NCBI RefSeq assembly: GCF_014058685.1
Contig: NZ_CP059055.1
Coordinates: 1,364,001 to 1,428,000 of the forward strand
Direction of reading: 5' to 3'
Origin: Lactobacillus johnsonii
Lineage (GTDB): Bacteria > Bacillota > Bacilli > Lactobacillales > Lactobacillaceae
Length of the DNA stretch: 64,000 nt
The notes under the pieces are model-generated. The model made no database searches. It worked only from the letters and a program-made list of their open reading frames with translations, and was not told the DNA's origin. Positions 47,339-56,891 of this stretch are shown piece after piece. Position numbers and translations under genes: made by a program. The stretch's first letter is position 1. Each line of letters opens with the position of its first letter.

Positions 47339-47902
47339 TTAAATTTCACCTTTAAATACGTCGCCGCTTTGCTTAAAGTAATCGTAACCAGAGTAAATAG
47401 TAAAGATTAAGCAAATGTACAATAAGATTGTACCAATATAGTACACATCACCAAGCAATAAGAAAATAATCGAGAGCATCTGAGTCGTAGTTTTAATTTT
47501 ACCTGGCATTTTTGCTGCTAAAACTTGGCCTTTATTTTCAGCCAAAATCAAACGTAAACCAGTGACGGCTAATTCACGACAAACAATAATAGCTACTACC
47601 CATGCAGGCGCTAAATTTAATGAAATTAAAAATACAAAAGCTGTCATCGTTAGCATTTTATCTGCTAATGGATCAGCAAATTTTCCGAAGTTGGTAACTA
47701 AGTTTCTTGAACGAGCAATATGTCCATCCAAAAAATCAGTTATTGATGCCACTGCAAAAATTACAGCTGCTAACACATGAGACCAATAAATATGTGCTCC
47801 TAAGAAAGTTGCACTACCTGCTGGCCAATTAAAGATTAAGACTAGCATAAAAACTGGAATCATGAAAATTCTAAACATAGTTAATTTATTTGGTAAATTC
47901 AT
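47339..47902 (-). CDS. pgsA: CDP-diacylglycerol-glycerol-3-phosphate 3-phosphatidyltransferase
   Basis: Makes phosphatidylglycerol phosphate at the membrane, the committed step to phosphatidylglycerol and cardiolipin. It has 187 residues with about five membrane segments. The CDP-alcohol transferase motif runs from DGHIARS to GKFADPLAD at about 58-80, with the Asp residues in place. Its start overlaps the rodZ stop by one base. Phosphatidylglycerol also feeds Lgt, encoded elsewhere in this window. Confidence 0.96.
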   Translation of the reverse strand: MNLPNKLTMFRIFMIPVFMLVLIFNWPAGSATFLGAHIYWSHVLAAVIFAVASITDFLDGHIARSRNLVTNFGKFADPLADKMLTMTAFVFLISLNLAPAWVVAIIVCRELAVTGLRLILAENKGQVLAAKMPGKIKTTTQMLSIIFLLLGDVYYIGTILLYICLIFTIYSGYDYFKQSGDVFKGEI

Positions 47903-48951
47903 TAACGGTTACTTTGACCTCCATTATTTTGGGTAGTATTAGTTTGACCTTGTGTGTTCTGCGTATTTTGCGTATTGTTTTGAGTAGTTTGGCCATTTTG
48001 TGTATTTTGATTTTGTTGGTTTTGTTGTGTTTGATTATTTACATTATTAGTTGAACTTTGAGTAGTTGCACTACTTTGACGAGTACTACTACTTTGGCTA
48101 CTTTGATTACTCTGTCCAGCAAATGTAAATCTAATTGTCATTGGTAAAGCTGGATTAGTTGCATTATGTGCATTTACCTTCTTACCGGCTAAAGTCAAAG
48201 TAGTTGATACACTATTCCCCATTTGTACAGAAACATTGTTTACATTTTCTGGTAATTGAACTGAGTGCTTCTCATTAGCTTTCAAAGTTCCTTGCCAAAC
48301 AGAAGAACCATTTACTAAAATTTGTGCCCAAACATCATTCTTAGTGGTTCCTAAAGTTAAAGTTCGGTCACTCTTCAATCCACTAACACGGTAACTATTA
48401 TTACCTAAACTAGAAATTTTAACTTCTGAGGTTGTAGTTTTTGGAGTTGATTTCTTCTTTGATGAAGCTTTAGATTTTGAAGATTTGATATGAGAAGAAA
48501 CGGTTACATTCTCAGCTTGATTTGCTGACTGTTGATTGGTTCCAGTAAAGAAGCGAGTGTAAACAATATAAACTACTAGAATTACTAGAACAACACCAAC
48601 TACTGTTGCAATTTGAGGTAAATAGTTACGCCATAGTCCCTTACGACTATTAGTTGTCTCTTTAATTCTTTCGCTCTTATTGTCGATTGAATTTTCAACA
48701 TATTCTTCTGGTTTTGCTTCAGGTACTTCAGATTTATAATCTGCTAATAATTCCTTGCCGTTAAGACCAACAACATCAGCAAATTGCCTAATAAAGGCTC
48801 TAACGTAAAAATCTCCCGGTAATTGATCAAAATCATCATTTTCAATTGCTGTAAGATATCGACGCTGAATCTTAGTTATTTTTTCTACATCTTCAATTGA
48901 CATGCCCTTTGCCTTACGAGCACTGCGTAATTTATCTCCAATATCTGCCAT
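47902..48951 (-). CDS. rodZ: RodZ-like cytoskeletal/HTH membrane protein with Gln/Asn-rich tail
   Basis: 349 residues. The N-terminal XRE-type helix-turn-helix (KLRSARKAKGMSIEDVEKIT) is followed by a conserved region to about 85 and one membrane span (IATVVGVVLVILVVYIVYT) near 112-130. An extracellular DUF4115-type beta domain covers about 175-280 (VKISSLGNNSYRVSGL). The last 60-70 residues are almost only Gln, Asn, Thr and Ser in short repeats. RodZ links MreB to the wall-synthesis machinery in rods. The gene order between ymfI and pgsA matches B. subtilis. Confidence 0.87.
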   Translation of the reverse strand: MADIGDKLRSARKAKGMSIEDVEKITKIQRRYLTAIENDDFDQLPGDFYVRAFIRQFADVVGLNGKELLADYKSEVPEAKPEEYVENSIDNKSERIKETTNSRKGLWRNYLPQIATVVGVVLVILVVYIVYTRFFTGTNQQSANQAENVTVSSHIKSSKSKASSKKKSTPKTTTSEVKISSLGNNSYRVSGLKSDRTLTLGTTKNDVWAQILVNGSSVWQGTLKANEKHSVQLPENVNNVSVQMGNSVSTTLTLAGKKVNAHNATNPALPMTIRFTFAGQSNQSSQSSSTRQSSATTQSSTNNVNNQTQQNQQNQNTQNGQTTQNNTQNTQNTQGQTNTTQNNGGQSNR

Positions 48952-49009
48952 AATATCCTCTCAACTTTTTGCAATAATTCAAATATGAGTATACCAAACT
49001 AATCGACCA

Positions 49010-49738
49010 TTAAACAAGCCAGCCACCATCGACATAAATAGTTTGTCCAGTTAAATAGTCTGAACGTTCATCAAGCAAATTTTCTACCCAAAAAGATATA
49101 TCCTTCGGATCTGCCAATCTTCCTGCAGGAATTTCATTTTTAACTTCATTTAAAGTTTCAGCATCAAAAATTGCATTCATTGGTGTATCAACTGCTCCAG
49201 GAGCAATCACATTTACAGTTAAATTAGCCGATGCTACCTCACGTGCATACCCTTGTACAAAGCTTGATAATCCACCTTTACTGGCACTATACACACTCTC
49301 TAGCGCACTTGCTTGTCCTCCATACACAGATCCAATAAATATTATTCGGCCATGTGCCTGCTTTAAAAGCTGGGATTCTAAAAGGGAAGTTATCTTTATC
49401 GGAGCTAATAAGTTAATTTGGATAATCTTCTCAATTTCATCTAATTCTTGACTTCCAAGAAATTGATAATTAGTGATTCCTTGTGTAAAAATTACAGCAC
49501 TTATTGGTAAGAGATTTGATATTATTTTTTTAATTACATCATCTTCAGCCAAAAAATTTAATTTTAATGAAAAAAATTCTTGGTCTGGATAGTTTTCAAT
49601 GAATTCCTGTACCATTTTACCGGCTTCTTGTTGGTTATGATTGTAATGAATATATAAAGACCAGCCATTTTCAGCCATATTTTCTGCAATAGCTCTTCCT
49701 ATTCCACCAGTTGCTCCGAAAATTATTGCACGCTTCAT
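49010..49738 (-). CDS. ymfI: Short-chain dehydrogenase/reductase (YmfI-like)
   Basis: NAD(P)-dependent oxidoreductase, 242 residues, similar to 3-oxoacyl-ACP reductases. The cofactor loop GATGGIGRAIA is at 8-18. The catalytic Ser-Tyr-Lys set is in GSVYGG and VYSASKGGLS, and GAVDTPM and TGQTIYVDGG are family motifs. Substrate is unknown. It starts one base before ymfH ends and belongs to ymfF-ymfH-ymfI, which in Bacillus also precedes rodZ. Confidence 0.88.
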   Translation of the reverse strand: MKRAIIFGATGGIGRAIAENMAENGWSLYIHYNHNQQEAGKMVQEFIENYPDQEFFSLKLNFLAEDDVIKKIISNLLPISAVIFTQGITNYQFLGSQELDEIEKIIQINLLAPIKITSLLESQLLKQAHGRIIFIGSVYGGQASALESVYSASKGGLSSFVQGYAREVASANLTVNVIAPGAVDTPMNAIFDAETLNEVKNEIPAGRLADPKDISFWVENLLDERSDYLTGQTIYVDGGWLV

Positions 49739-50974
49739 TTAGTTAGCTTCCTCTTTACCTTTTAAAGTTGTAGTAAATATATCACTTTTATCCAATATAT
49801 TTTCAACAGCTGTATAAAATTCATTAAAACTTAAAGATTGAATTGCTTGAGCTGCCGAATTAAAATTGTCATTTTCAAGTCCATATTCTGCTTCTTCAAT
49901 AGCAATTGTACTAAGATCATCAAATTCTCTAATAGTCTGTGCCAATGCTTCCTTTTTTTGAAATACAAAGGACTCTTCCGTAACAGGAACTTCCAAAAGT
50001 TGGCTCTTAATATTCTTTAAAAACAAATCTGGCTTACTAGAAGCGCCGATAATTGTAGCAAAATTACCCGCAGTAGTATATGAGACCTGCAGCTCCATTG
50101 GTGAATTTAGAATACCTTGTTTTTGCATCTTTTCAAACCAAGGACTAGTTACTCCTAGCTTTGCTTGAAGCATCATTTCAAAAATACTTTGTGCTGTGCT
50201 ATTCCTCAAACCTACTTTTTTAAAGTCAGGTAGTTTTATTCCTATACCGACCCTAGACGTAATTAAATCGGATGCAATAATTTTATTATGCTCTTTTTGA
50301 GAATTTACAATGGATAATTTTTTAGGTGCAACTTTTTTAGAAATTAAATATTTACTCTCAAGTTTCCCTACCTCACGTAAAATTTCTTTAGTTTGGTTTT
50401 CGCTGAATCCACCACAAGCAACAAATTCCATCCGGCAACTAACATAGTTATTGTCATAAATTTCTTGTAAAATTTCTGGCGTCATTTTTTTCAAACTAGA
50501 TTTTGTACCGGTTAAATCTTCTGCCAAACTTGTTTTCGGAAACATCATTTGCATTAATTCATAATTTACTTGCCAATTGGGGTCGTCTTGATACATCGCT
50601 AATTCTTGAGCAATAATTTTTGATTCTTTAGCAACATTGCTTTTGGTGAAATGCGTTGTTCCGACTAATTCAAAAATTAATGGTAAAACCTGACGCCAAT
50701 GTTCAGTAAAGCTCGCATAAAACACTGTTTCATTATAGGTAGTAAACGCTTTCGTCGAAGCTCCAAGTTCTTCAAAACGTTGCGAAATGTCACCATCTTT
50801 TTTAGTAAATAATTTATGCTCTAAAAAATGTGCTCCACCACATAATTTTTGAGGATCACTGCCACCAAAATCTACGATTATTCCCATAAACTTTTGTGCA
50901 AAAAGTGGTCTCCTAATTACTTTTGCACGAAATCCAGACTTGTAATCTCTAGTTGTTACATCTAATTTTTTCAT
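49739..50974 (-). CDS. ymfH: M16-family zinc metallopeptidase (YmfH-like)
   Basis: Peptidase of 411 residues with the inverted zinc motif HFLEH in GGAHFLEHKLF near residue 55, so it is the catalytic partner. The second-half M16 domain includes RMEFVACGGF and a C-terminal helical part. ATG at 50974 overlaps the ymfF stop as ATGA; an upstream in-frame TTG at 50983 is less likely. Paired with ymfF. Peptide substrates are not known. Confidence 0.9.
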   Translation of the reverse strand: MKKLDVTTRDYKSGFRAKVIRRPLFAQKFMGIIVDFGGSDPQKLCGGAHFLEHKLFTKKDGDISQRFEELGASTKAFTTYNETVFYASFTEHWRQVLPLIFELVGTTHFTKSNVAKESKIIAQELAMYQDDPNWQVNYELMQMMFPKTSLAEDLTGTKSSLKKMTPEILQEIYDNNYVSCRMEFVACGGFSENQTKEILREVGKLESKYLISKKVAPKKLSIVNSQKEHNKIIASDLITSRVGIGIKLPDFKKVGLRNSTAQSIFEMMLQAKLGVTSPWFEKMQKQGILNSPMELQVSYTTAGNFATIIGASSKPDLFLKNIKSQLLEVPVTEESFVFQKKEALAQTIREFDDLSTIAIEEAEYGLENDNFNSAAQAIQSLSFNEFYTAVENILDKSDIFTTTLKGKEEAN

Positions 50975-52185
50975 TTTAAACAATAGCTTTCGTTAAAGTA
51001 TAATTTTTGGCTGAATTCAATTAATTTATCTATCTTAAAGCGATCAACATCAGCAATTCTCTGTACAAAAGTATAGTCACGCCCTCTTAGAGCATTGGCT
51101 AGCATCTGAATCAAAATCAAATCTTGCCGATCAGTACTAATTTGGTAGTTACGCTTTAAGGCAGATTTAGCCTTAGAGAAAATTCCTTCATTCACTTTTC
51201 CATCTTGTACTGCTTTTACACCCATTTTAATTGCTTTAGAAGCAGCTGCTATTTTATCTTTAGAAATTCCTGTACTAATTAAAAATAGAGAATTATTGAG
51301 ATAATTAGTCGCATCAATTGCATATGCTGCTCCTAGTTTTTTTCTAACTTCAGTAAAGAGCTTAGACGACTCATCCCCAGCAAGATATTCTCCTAAAAAT
51401 AATCCACCAAATTGTTTTAAATATATTGGAAGAGATTGATCATACCCATACCCAATTAAAAGCTGTGCTTGTTCACTCTTAAATTGTATCTCTCTTTCAA
51501 TTGGATTTTCTTCTGCAGGAAGAGACAATGTAGAAACTACAAAATCATCAAAATAGCCAGGCCAATCAAGTTGTGTTTGAACTAAGTCAGTTAAGCTATC
51601 GGGATCTTGTGCTTGTCCTAAACAAAAAGCTGGAGCATTTTTCAACGTATTAAAAAATGACTTAATTTCTTCTAAACTAGCGTTTTTGAGTGTCTTTTCA
51701 TCCCCAAAAACACTATCTTGGTAACTAGGCATATTTCGATACCAGGTATTAAAAAATCCGCTTAAAGAAACATTCGCCGGCAACTCATAATATTGTTTTC
51801 TTTCTTGTTCGAGTTGCCTTTTTGCTAATTCTAATAATTGACCATCAAAAAGAGGCTCTTTTACCACCTTAAAGAGGGCATCCATTATTACTTTATAATT
51901 ATAGTCCGGATCTAAGATTTCACGTGGTTCAACGAAATTTATAGTATAAAAAACTACGATTTGATTTCCAAATACTTCAGGAAAAACTTGCAAACTCGTA
52001 TTATAAAGGTTAGAAAAAGTTTTTGCCTGTAAGTTTATACCCGGAAATTCTTTAGTGGCATTGCTCTGCATGCAAGCTAAGATATTTGCTAATGCCAGTG
52101 TTTTTTTATCTAAAGGTAAACGTAAAAAACAGCCCAACGTGGCTGTTTTAAATTTTAAATTATGGTCAATTCTAATATTTGTCAT
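50971..52185 (-). CDS. ymfF: M16-family peptidase-like protein without active-site motif (YmfF-like)
   Basis: 404 residues with M16 fold features (YDQSLPIYLKQFGGLFLGEY, SSKLFTEVRKKLGAAYAID) but no HxxEH motif in its N-terminal domain. It is therefore probably the non-catalytic partner of YmfH. This split into active and inactive subunits is usual for bacterial M16 pairs. It begins 2 bp after ftsK. Confidence 0.88.
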   Translation of the reverse strand: MTNIRIDHNLKFKTATLGCFLRLPLDKKTLALANILACMQSNATKEFPGINLQAKTFSNLYNTSLQVFPEVFGNQIVVFYTINFVEPREILDPDYNYKVIMDALFKVVKEPLFDGQLLELAKRQLEQERKQYYELPANVSLSGFFNTWYRNMPSYQDSVFGDEKTLKNASLEEIKSFFNTLKNAPAFCLGQAQDPDSLTDLVQTQLDWPGYFDDFVVSTLSLPAEENPIEREIQFKSEQAQLLIGYGYDQSLPIYLKQFGGLFLGEYLAGDESSKLFTEVRKKLGAAYAIDATNYLNNSLFLISTGISKDKIAAASKAIKMGVKAVQDGKVNEGIFSKAKSALKRNYQISTDRQDLILIQMLANALRGRDYTFVQRIADVDRFKIDKLIEFSQKLYFNESYCLK

Positions 52186-52187
52186 AA

Positions 52188-54611
52188 TTACTGGTCATCG
52201 TCCTTTTCTGGTGGAATAAGTACTTGTCTAGGTTTTGATCCTTCGGATGGTCCGACAATTCCTTTAGCTTCCATTTCGTCTACAATTCTTGCAGCTCGAT
52301 TATATCCAATTCTAAATCTACGTTGAAGCATAGAAACACTAGCTGATTGTTGCTTTCTCACTAAGGCTACTGCCTGATCATAAAATTCATCTTCAGGCTC
52401 ATCTTCATTCTCAGCTTGACCCTCAGAATCATTTTTCGAAGGAATCATATCTTCGTTATATACGGCCTCTTGTTGTTCCTTTACCCAGGATACTATTTTT
52501 TCTACCTCAGTTACAGAGATATATGCTCCCTGAACTCGTTCAGGTTTAGCAGCACCAATTGGCAAGAAGAGCATGTCTCCACGTCCCAGAAGTTTTTCCG
52601 CACCAACTTGATCCAAAATAGTTCGCGAATCTACTCCACTAGAAACAGCAAAAGAGATTCTTGAAGGAACATTTGCCTTAATTAACCCGGTGATGACATC
52701 AACACTAGGTCTTTGAGTCGCTAAAATCATGTGAATTCCTGCTGCTCGCGCCATCTGAGCCAAACGAACAATTGCATCTTCCACATCATGCCCGGCAACC
52801 ATCATTAAATCACTTAACTCATCAACAATCACTACAATATAAGGTAGCTTTTCCATTGCTGAATTATTTTTATCAGCATTATTTTCAACTACTTTTTGAT
52901 TGTACTCAGTAATATTTCGAACGCCTCCAGCAGCAAAAAGCTGGTAGCGTCTTTCCATTTCTTTAACAGTTTTACGCAAGGCATTCGTTGCTAATTTAGC
53001 ATCTGTAACAACAGGGATTAGTAAATGGGGAATTCCATTATATACAGAAAGTTCAACCATTTTTGGATCAATTAGTACTAACTTTACATCCTCAGGGTAA
53101 GCCTTCATCAAAACACTAGTAATAATTGTGTTAATTGCAACAGACTTACCGGATCCAGTAGATCCCGCGATTAACAAGTGTGGCATCTTACGTAAATCTG
53201 CTGAAATTACTTTTCCTTCAACATCTTTGCCTAACGGCACATCAAGCGAAACCTCTTTTGATTTTGCATCTTGATGAACCATAACATCTTTAAATGAAAC
53301 GGCAGAAGTAATTCGATTCGGCACTTCAATACCAATTAATGGTTTACCTGGAATTGGAGCTTCAATACGGATATCTTTTGCAGCTAAAGCCAAAGCAAGA
53401 TCATCCGCTAAGTTGACTATTTTACTTACTTTCACTCCAACTGCTGGCTGGACTTCATAGCGAGTAACCGTTGGACCTAATACAGCTTTTTTTACGATAA
53501 CATGCACGCCAAAGCTCTTAAACGTTGACTCTAAAACTTCTGTATTTTTTTGAATTAAAGCCTTGTCTTGACTCTGATCTACATTTTTTATAGGTGACAA
53601 TAAATTAATTGGCGGCTTTTTATAGTTGGGATTCTTTGGCTGACTACTTTGTTTTGTCTCTAAATCTCCATGATCAACAGTTTGAAGTTCTTGTTTCATC
53701 TTTTGATCTTCTTCAGCATAAGAATGTGAAGCTGGCAAATCATCTGTAGAAGTATCTTCAACTTCTGTTGCTATCGGAGTGCTTTCTTGGGAAACTTCAA
53801 TTGGAGGCTCAAATTTTGGACTGCTTTCTTCCTTAACTTTATTAGAAGCCGCAGGTTCACTATTAAAATCAGACATACTTGGGAAAGTATCATCATGATT
53901 ATCTAAAGGATCGGTTAGTTTTTCTCGATTATTTAATTTTTCTTGCTTATTTTGCTCATGCTTTTCAACTAAATCGCTGTATTTACTTTTTAAAGCTTCC
54001 CCAGCATCTTTATTTTTCTCAATTACTAATTGTGAACCTTTTTGAAAACCGGACAGCAAGGTAGCAAATTTCACGTTACAGATCATTAAAATACCGATTA
54101 GCATCATCAACAAAGATATTACTTCAGATCCTACGGTTCCCAAAATTGGAAAAACAAGTTGATAAAACATGCTTCCAATAAAGCCGCCACCAACCTTAGT
54201 TGTAATCTGCGCCCGGGAAAATTCTTCACCAATTGATGTCAAAAAAGCATTTACAAATCCTTGATGAATCATCATTTGATTAAAAACGCGAGAACTTTCC
54301 CAAAGGAGTAAGCCTAAGTAAAATACACCTAACCCACTACCACGCTTCAAACTGAAATGCGGGGGTTGATTATAAATAACCATCACTAAGCCAAACAAAC
54401 CAAGAATAATACTAGCTAAATAGTGGCTATCACCAACGAAAAATCGAATTAAATTAATTAGTTGTTGACTAAATAAACCGAAATGAACGCAACTTAAAAC
54501 TGCTACTAAAACAAGTACTATTCCTGTAATGACCCAGTCCATACTTTGCTTTTTCTTTTTAGTAGTTGTTTTTTTCTTTTTTGTTGCCCTGCGTTTTCGT
54601 TTTTTAGCCAT
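52188..54611 (-). CDS. ftsK: DNA translocase FtsK/SpoIIIE
   Basis: Pumps chromosomal DNA through the closing septum. It has 807 residues from the ATG at 54611; a TTG one codon earlier is possible. The basic N-terminus (KKRKRRATKKKKTTTKKKK) precedes four to five membrane spans to about 200, then a charged linker rich in Glu, Ser and Pro to about 340. The motor has Walker A AGSTGSGKSVAIN and Walker B VIVDELSDLMM. The winged-helix gamma domain (SVSMLQRRFRIGYNRAARIV) near 740-770 reads DNA polarity sequences. Confidence 0.97.
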   Translation of the reverse strand: MAKKRKRRATKKKKTTTKKKKQSMDWVITGIVLVLVAVLSCVHFGLFSQQLINLIRFFVGDSHYLASIILGLFGLVMVIYNQPPHFSLKRGSGLGVFYLGLLLWESSRVFNQMMIHQGFVNAFLTSIGEEFSRAQITTKVGGGFIGSMFYQLVFPILGTVGSEVISLLMMLIGILMICNVKFATLLSGFQKGSQLVIEKNKDAGEALKSKYSDLVEKHEQNKQEKLNNREKLTDPLDNHDDTFPSMSDFNSEPAASNKVKEESSPKFEPPIEVSQESTPIATEVEDTSTDDLPASHSYAEEDQKMKQELQTVDHGDLETKQSSQPKNPNYKKPPINLLSPIKNVDQSQDKALIQKNTEVLESTFKSFGVHVIVKKAVLGPTVTRYEVQPAVGVKVSKIVNLADDLALALAAKDIRIEAPIPGKPLIGIEVPNRITSAVSFKDVMVHQDAKSKEVSLDVPLGKDVEGKVISADLRKMPHLLIAGSTGSGKSVAINTIITSVLMKAYPEDVKLVLIDPKMVELSVYNGIPHLLIPVVTDAKLATNALRKTVKEMERRYQLFAAGGVRNITEYNQKVVENNADKNNSAMEKLPYIVVIVDELSDLMMVAGHDVEDAIVRLAQMARAAGIHMILATQRPSVDVITGLIKANVPSRISFAVSSGVDSRTILDQVGAEKLLGRGDMLFLPIGAAKPERVQGAYISVTEVEKIVSWVKEQQEAVYNEDMIPSKNDSEGQAENEDEPEDEFYDQAVALVRKQQSASVSMLQRRFRIGYNRAARIVDEMEAKGIVGPSEGSKPRQVLIPPEKDDDQ

Positions 54612-54632
54612 CAAGACACCTTCTCAATCTTT

Positions 54633-55067
54633 TTATTTGTCATCTTTATCTTTTTGATTATCCTTGTTTAACTCGTTAAAGTTCGACTTAAAACTAAGGT
54701 TAACTGGGTGATCTAAAGTTAATTGAGTAATTTCATAAGTCAAAGTTTCAATTTCTTCAACTAAAGGTCTAGAAAGTAGTTGATACTCTGACGGTTCTAA
54801 ATCTGAACCATCCCCAAAATAGTCAACAAATTGAACCACTCTAGTAATTACTCCACTAACTGTAAAGTCACCTGGAGCAGGTGATACTTCAAAAGGAACG
54901 GCAATTTCGAAATATTTGCCATTCTTACCTTCATCTTGACTACCATCTTCTAAATCTTGATAAACCTGGCGCAAGGAAACATTAACTTCATTTTTCACCT
55001 TTTGTTCATCATTTAAATCATAGTGAAAAGAACGAACTACGATTGGGGTCATATTTTTAAAATCCAT
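54633..55067 (-). CDS. DUF1149 family protein
   Basis: 144 residues, soluble. It begins MDFKNMTPIVVRSFHYDLN and contains FEIAVPFEVSPAPGDFTVSG and a YQLLSRPLVEEIETLTYEIT segment. These recall the DUF1149 family of lactic acid bacteria, which is distantly like SecB chaperones. The C-terminus is Lys/Asp-rich. Function is unknown. It starts 1 bp before the trmL end and reads toward ftsK. Confidence 0.8.
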   Translation of the reverse strand: MDFKNMTPIVVRSFHYDLNDEQKVKNEVNVSLRQVYQDLEDGSQDEGKNGKYFEIAVPFEVSPAPGDFTVSGVITRVVQFVDYFGDGSDLEPSEYQLLSRPLVEEIETLTYEITQLTLDHPVNLSFKSNFNELNKDNQKDKDDK

Positions 55068-55068
55068 T

Positions 55069-55626
55069 TTAATTCTCTCCTAAATTTCTTTCATAACGTT
55101 CAGGACGATTGTAATTATCCTTTAACTTATCATTTTCATAGTGATGGCTCTTTTCCATATTTGGAAAACCTTGCTGTCTTAAAGCTTCCAGCAGAACCAT
55201 AGCAACTGAATTTGATAGATTATAACAACGAATATTATCAGACATAGGAATTCTAAGATTCCTATCATAATATTCTCTCATAAAAGTTTCTGGCAAGCCT
55301 GTTGTTTCTTTACCAAAAACAAAATAATAATCTTTATTGGGATCCGTATAGTCTACTTGAGCATAATTTTTTGAAGAAAACTTTGAGATTAAGTACATTT
55401 CATCATTTGGACCAAGTGTATTTAAAAAAGCTTCTAAATCATCATGCATTCTAATATCAACTTTATCCCAATAATCTAATCCAGCACGCTTCATTTTTTT
55501 ATTATCAATTTGAAAGCCAAGCGGTTCGATTAAATCTAACACTGTATTAGTACCTGCACAAGTACGAGCAATATTTCCCGTATTTGCTGGCATCAATGGT
55601 TCATAAAGTACAACGTGATTTGTCAT
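55069..55626 (-). CDS. trmL: tRNA (cytidine(34)-2'-O)-methyltransferase TrmL
   Basis: SPOUT methyltransferase that methylates the wobble base of tRNA-Leu isoacceptors using SAM. It has 185 residues from the ATG at 55626, which has AAGAGGAG upstream; the frame stays open to 55671. HVVLYEPLMPANTGNIARTC at the N-terminus, FGKETTGLPE in the middle and IRCYNLSNSVAMVLLEALRQ form the trefoil-knot cofactor site. An intrinsic hairpin lies right before the ribosome-binding site. Confidence 0.95.
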   Translation of the reverse strand: MTNHVVLYEPLMPANTGNIARTCAGTNTVLDLIEPLGFQIDNKKMKRAGLDYWDKVDIRMHDDLEAFLNTLGPNDEMYLISKFSSKNYAQVDYTDPNKDYYFVFGKETTGLPETFMREYYDRNLRIPMSDNIRCYNLSNSVAMVLLEALRQQGFPNMEKSHHYENDKLKDNYNRPERYERNLGEN

Positions 55627-55642
55627 AAAAAACTCCTCTTGT

Positions 55643-55679
55643 AAAAAAACGCAGCACCTGTAATATGGCAAGTACCACG
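55643..55679 (-). terminator. Intrinsic hairpin directly upstream of trmL
   Basis: CGTGGTACTTG pairs with CAGGTGCTGCG (with G-T pairs) around an 8-nt loop, followed by seven U and then the trmL ribosome-binding site. It ends the AI-2E gene transcript or attenuates entry into trmL. Confidence 0.7.
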
Positions 55680-55698
55680 CTTAATTCTATCTTCAATT

Positions 55699-56880
55699 CT
55701 ACTCTTTACTTCCTTGAGTATCACTATCTTCGATTGACTCATCATCATAAAGATTTGAAATCTTACGATAATAATTGAATAGTCTGGTTACAATTATTTT
55801 GATTACAGCATAGACAGGGATGGCAAAAATAACTCCCCATAAACCAGCTACTGCGCTTGCACCAATTAATAGCAAAATAGTTGTAACAGGATTCATATTC
55901 ATCTTATTTCCCATTACTAGTGGTGAAATAACGCGTCCTTCAAGTGTTTGCTCTATAACAAAAACTATTAAGACTTTGATCAACATCATTGGAGAGCTGA
56001 TTAATCCTAAAATAATTGCAGGAATAAAGGCAATAAATGTACCAAAATATGGGATCATATTCAAAATTCCAGCTAAAACTGCTAATGTAATTCCATAATT
56101 TAATCCAATTACTGAATAACCTATTGCAAACATTACTCCAACCCAGAAGGCAACAGTAATTTGACCTCGAATATAGGAAGCAACTGCTCCATTAATATCA
56201 CTAAGTAAGCTTGAAAAACTAGGTTGTAGTTTTTTAGGAGCAAACTTAGTCACATAAGGATTCAAACGATGACCATCTTTTAACATAAAGAATAAAACAA
56301 ATGGTGCTGTTAATAAGGTCATAAAAATCATTGTAATTACGTTAACAGCAGATGACAAGTTACTCAAGGCTAAATTGAAGCTATCCTGACCTGTTTTAAA
56401 CATTTTAGTTTGTGCATCAGAAATAGCTTGATTAATTCCTCCGCGAACTCCATTTAAACGTGGATCGCGAATCATCTTTTCGAAACCTTTTTGTGCATCT
56501 TTCCAATAAGTTGGCCAATTCTTTACTAGGGAATCAGTTTGATGCTGAATAATAGGGATCAAAGTATTAATGATCCAAATCAATCCTCCTACAACGATAA
56601 CAAATAGTAGAATAATCGTAATTATTCGGGGAACTTTTAATTTTTTCTCCATCCAATCAACTACTGGATCCATTAAATAGTATTGGATTGATGCAACTAA
56701 AATTGGTGGAAAAATTGCATTAAAAAATGTCCAAAAAGGATTTAACACAAAAGAAATTTGGTTAAATACCAAAATGATCAAGAAGAACAATAAAATATTA
56801 AGTAAGGCTATGCTAAAACGGTTGTTCAAAAACCACTTAACAAAAAAATTACTCTTCTGATGATGTTTTTTTACATCCAT
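55699..56880 (-). CDS. AI-2E family (PerM-type) membrane transporter
   Basis: 393 residues with about eight membrane segments. RFSIALLNILLFFLIILVF and LLTAPFVLFFMLKDG mark the first half. GITLAVLAGILNMIPYFGTF and the LEGRVISPLVMGNKMNMNPV motif are family-typical. Members have been linked to autoinducer-2 export or to Na+/H+ exchange, so the substrate cannot be named. It follows the EIIA gene by 11 bp and may share its transcript. Confidence 0.88.
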   Translation of the reverse strand: MDVKKHHQKSNFFVKWFLNNRFSIALLNILLFFLIILVFNQISFVLNPFWTFFNAIFPPILVASIQYYLMDPVVDWMEKKLKVPRIITIILLFVIVVGGLIWIINTLIPIIQHQTDSLVKNWPTYWKDAQKGFEKMIRDPRLNGVRGGINQAISDAQTKMFKTGQDSFNLALSNLSSAVNVITMIFMTLLTAPFVLFFMLKDGHRLNPYVTKFAPKKLQPSFSSLLSDINGAVASYIRGQITVAFWVGVMFAIGYSVIGLNYGITLAVLAGILNMIPYFGTFIAFIPAIILGLISSPMMLIKVLIVFVIEQTLEGRVISPLVMGNKMNMNPVTTILLLIGASAVAGLWGVIFAIPVYAVIKIIVTRLFNYYRKISNLYDDESIEDSDTQGSKE

Positions 56881-56891
56881 AGCTTTCCCTC

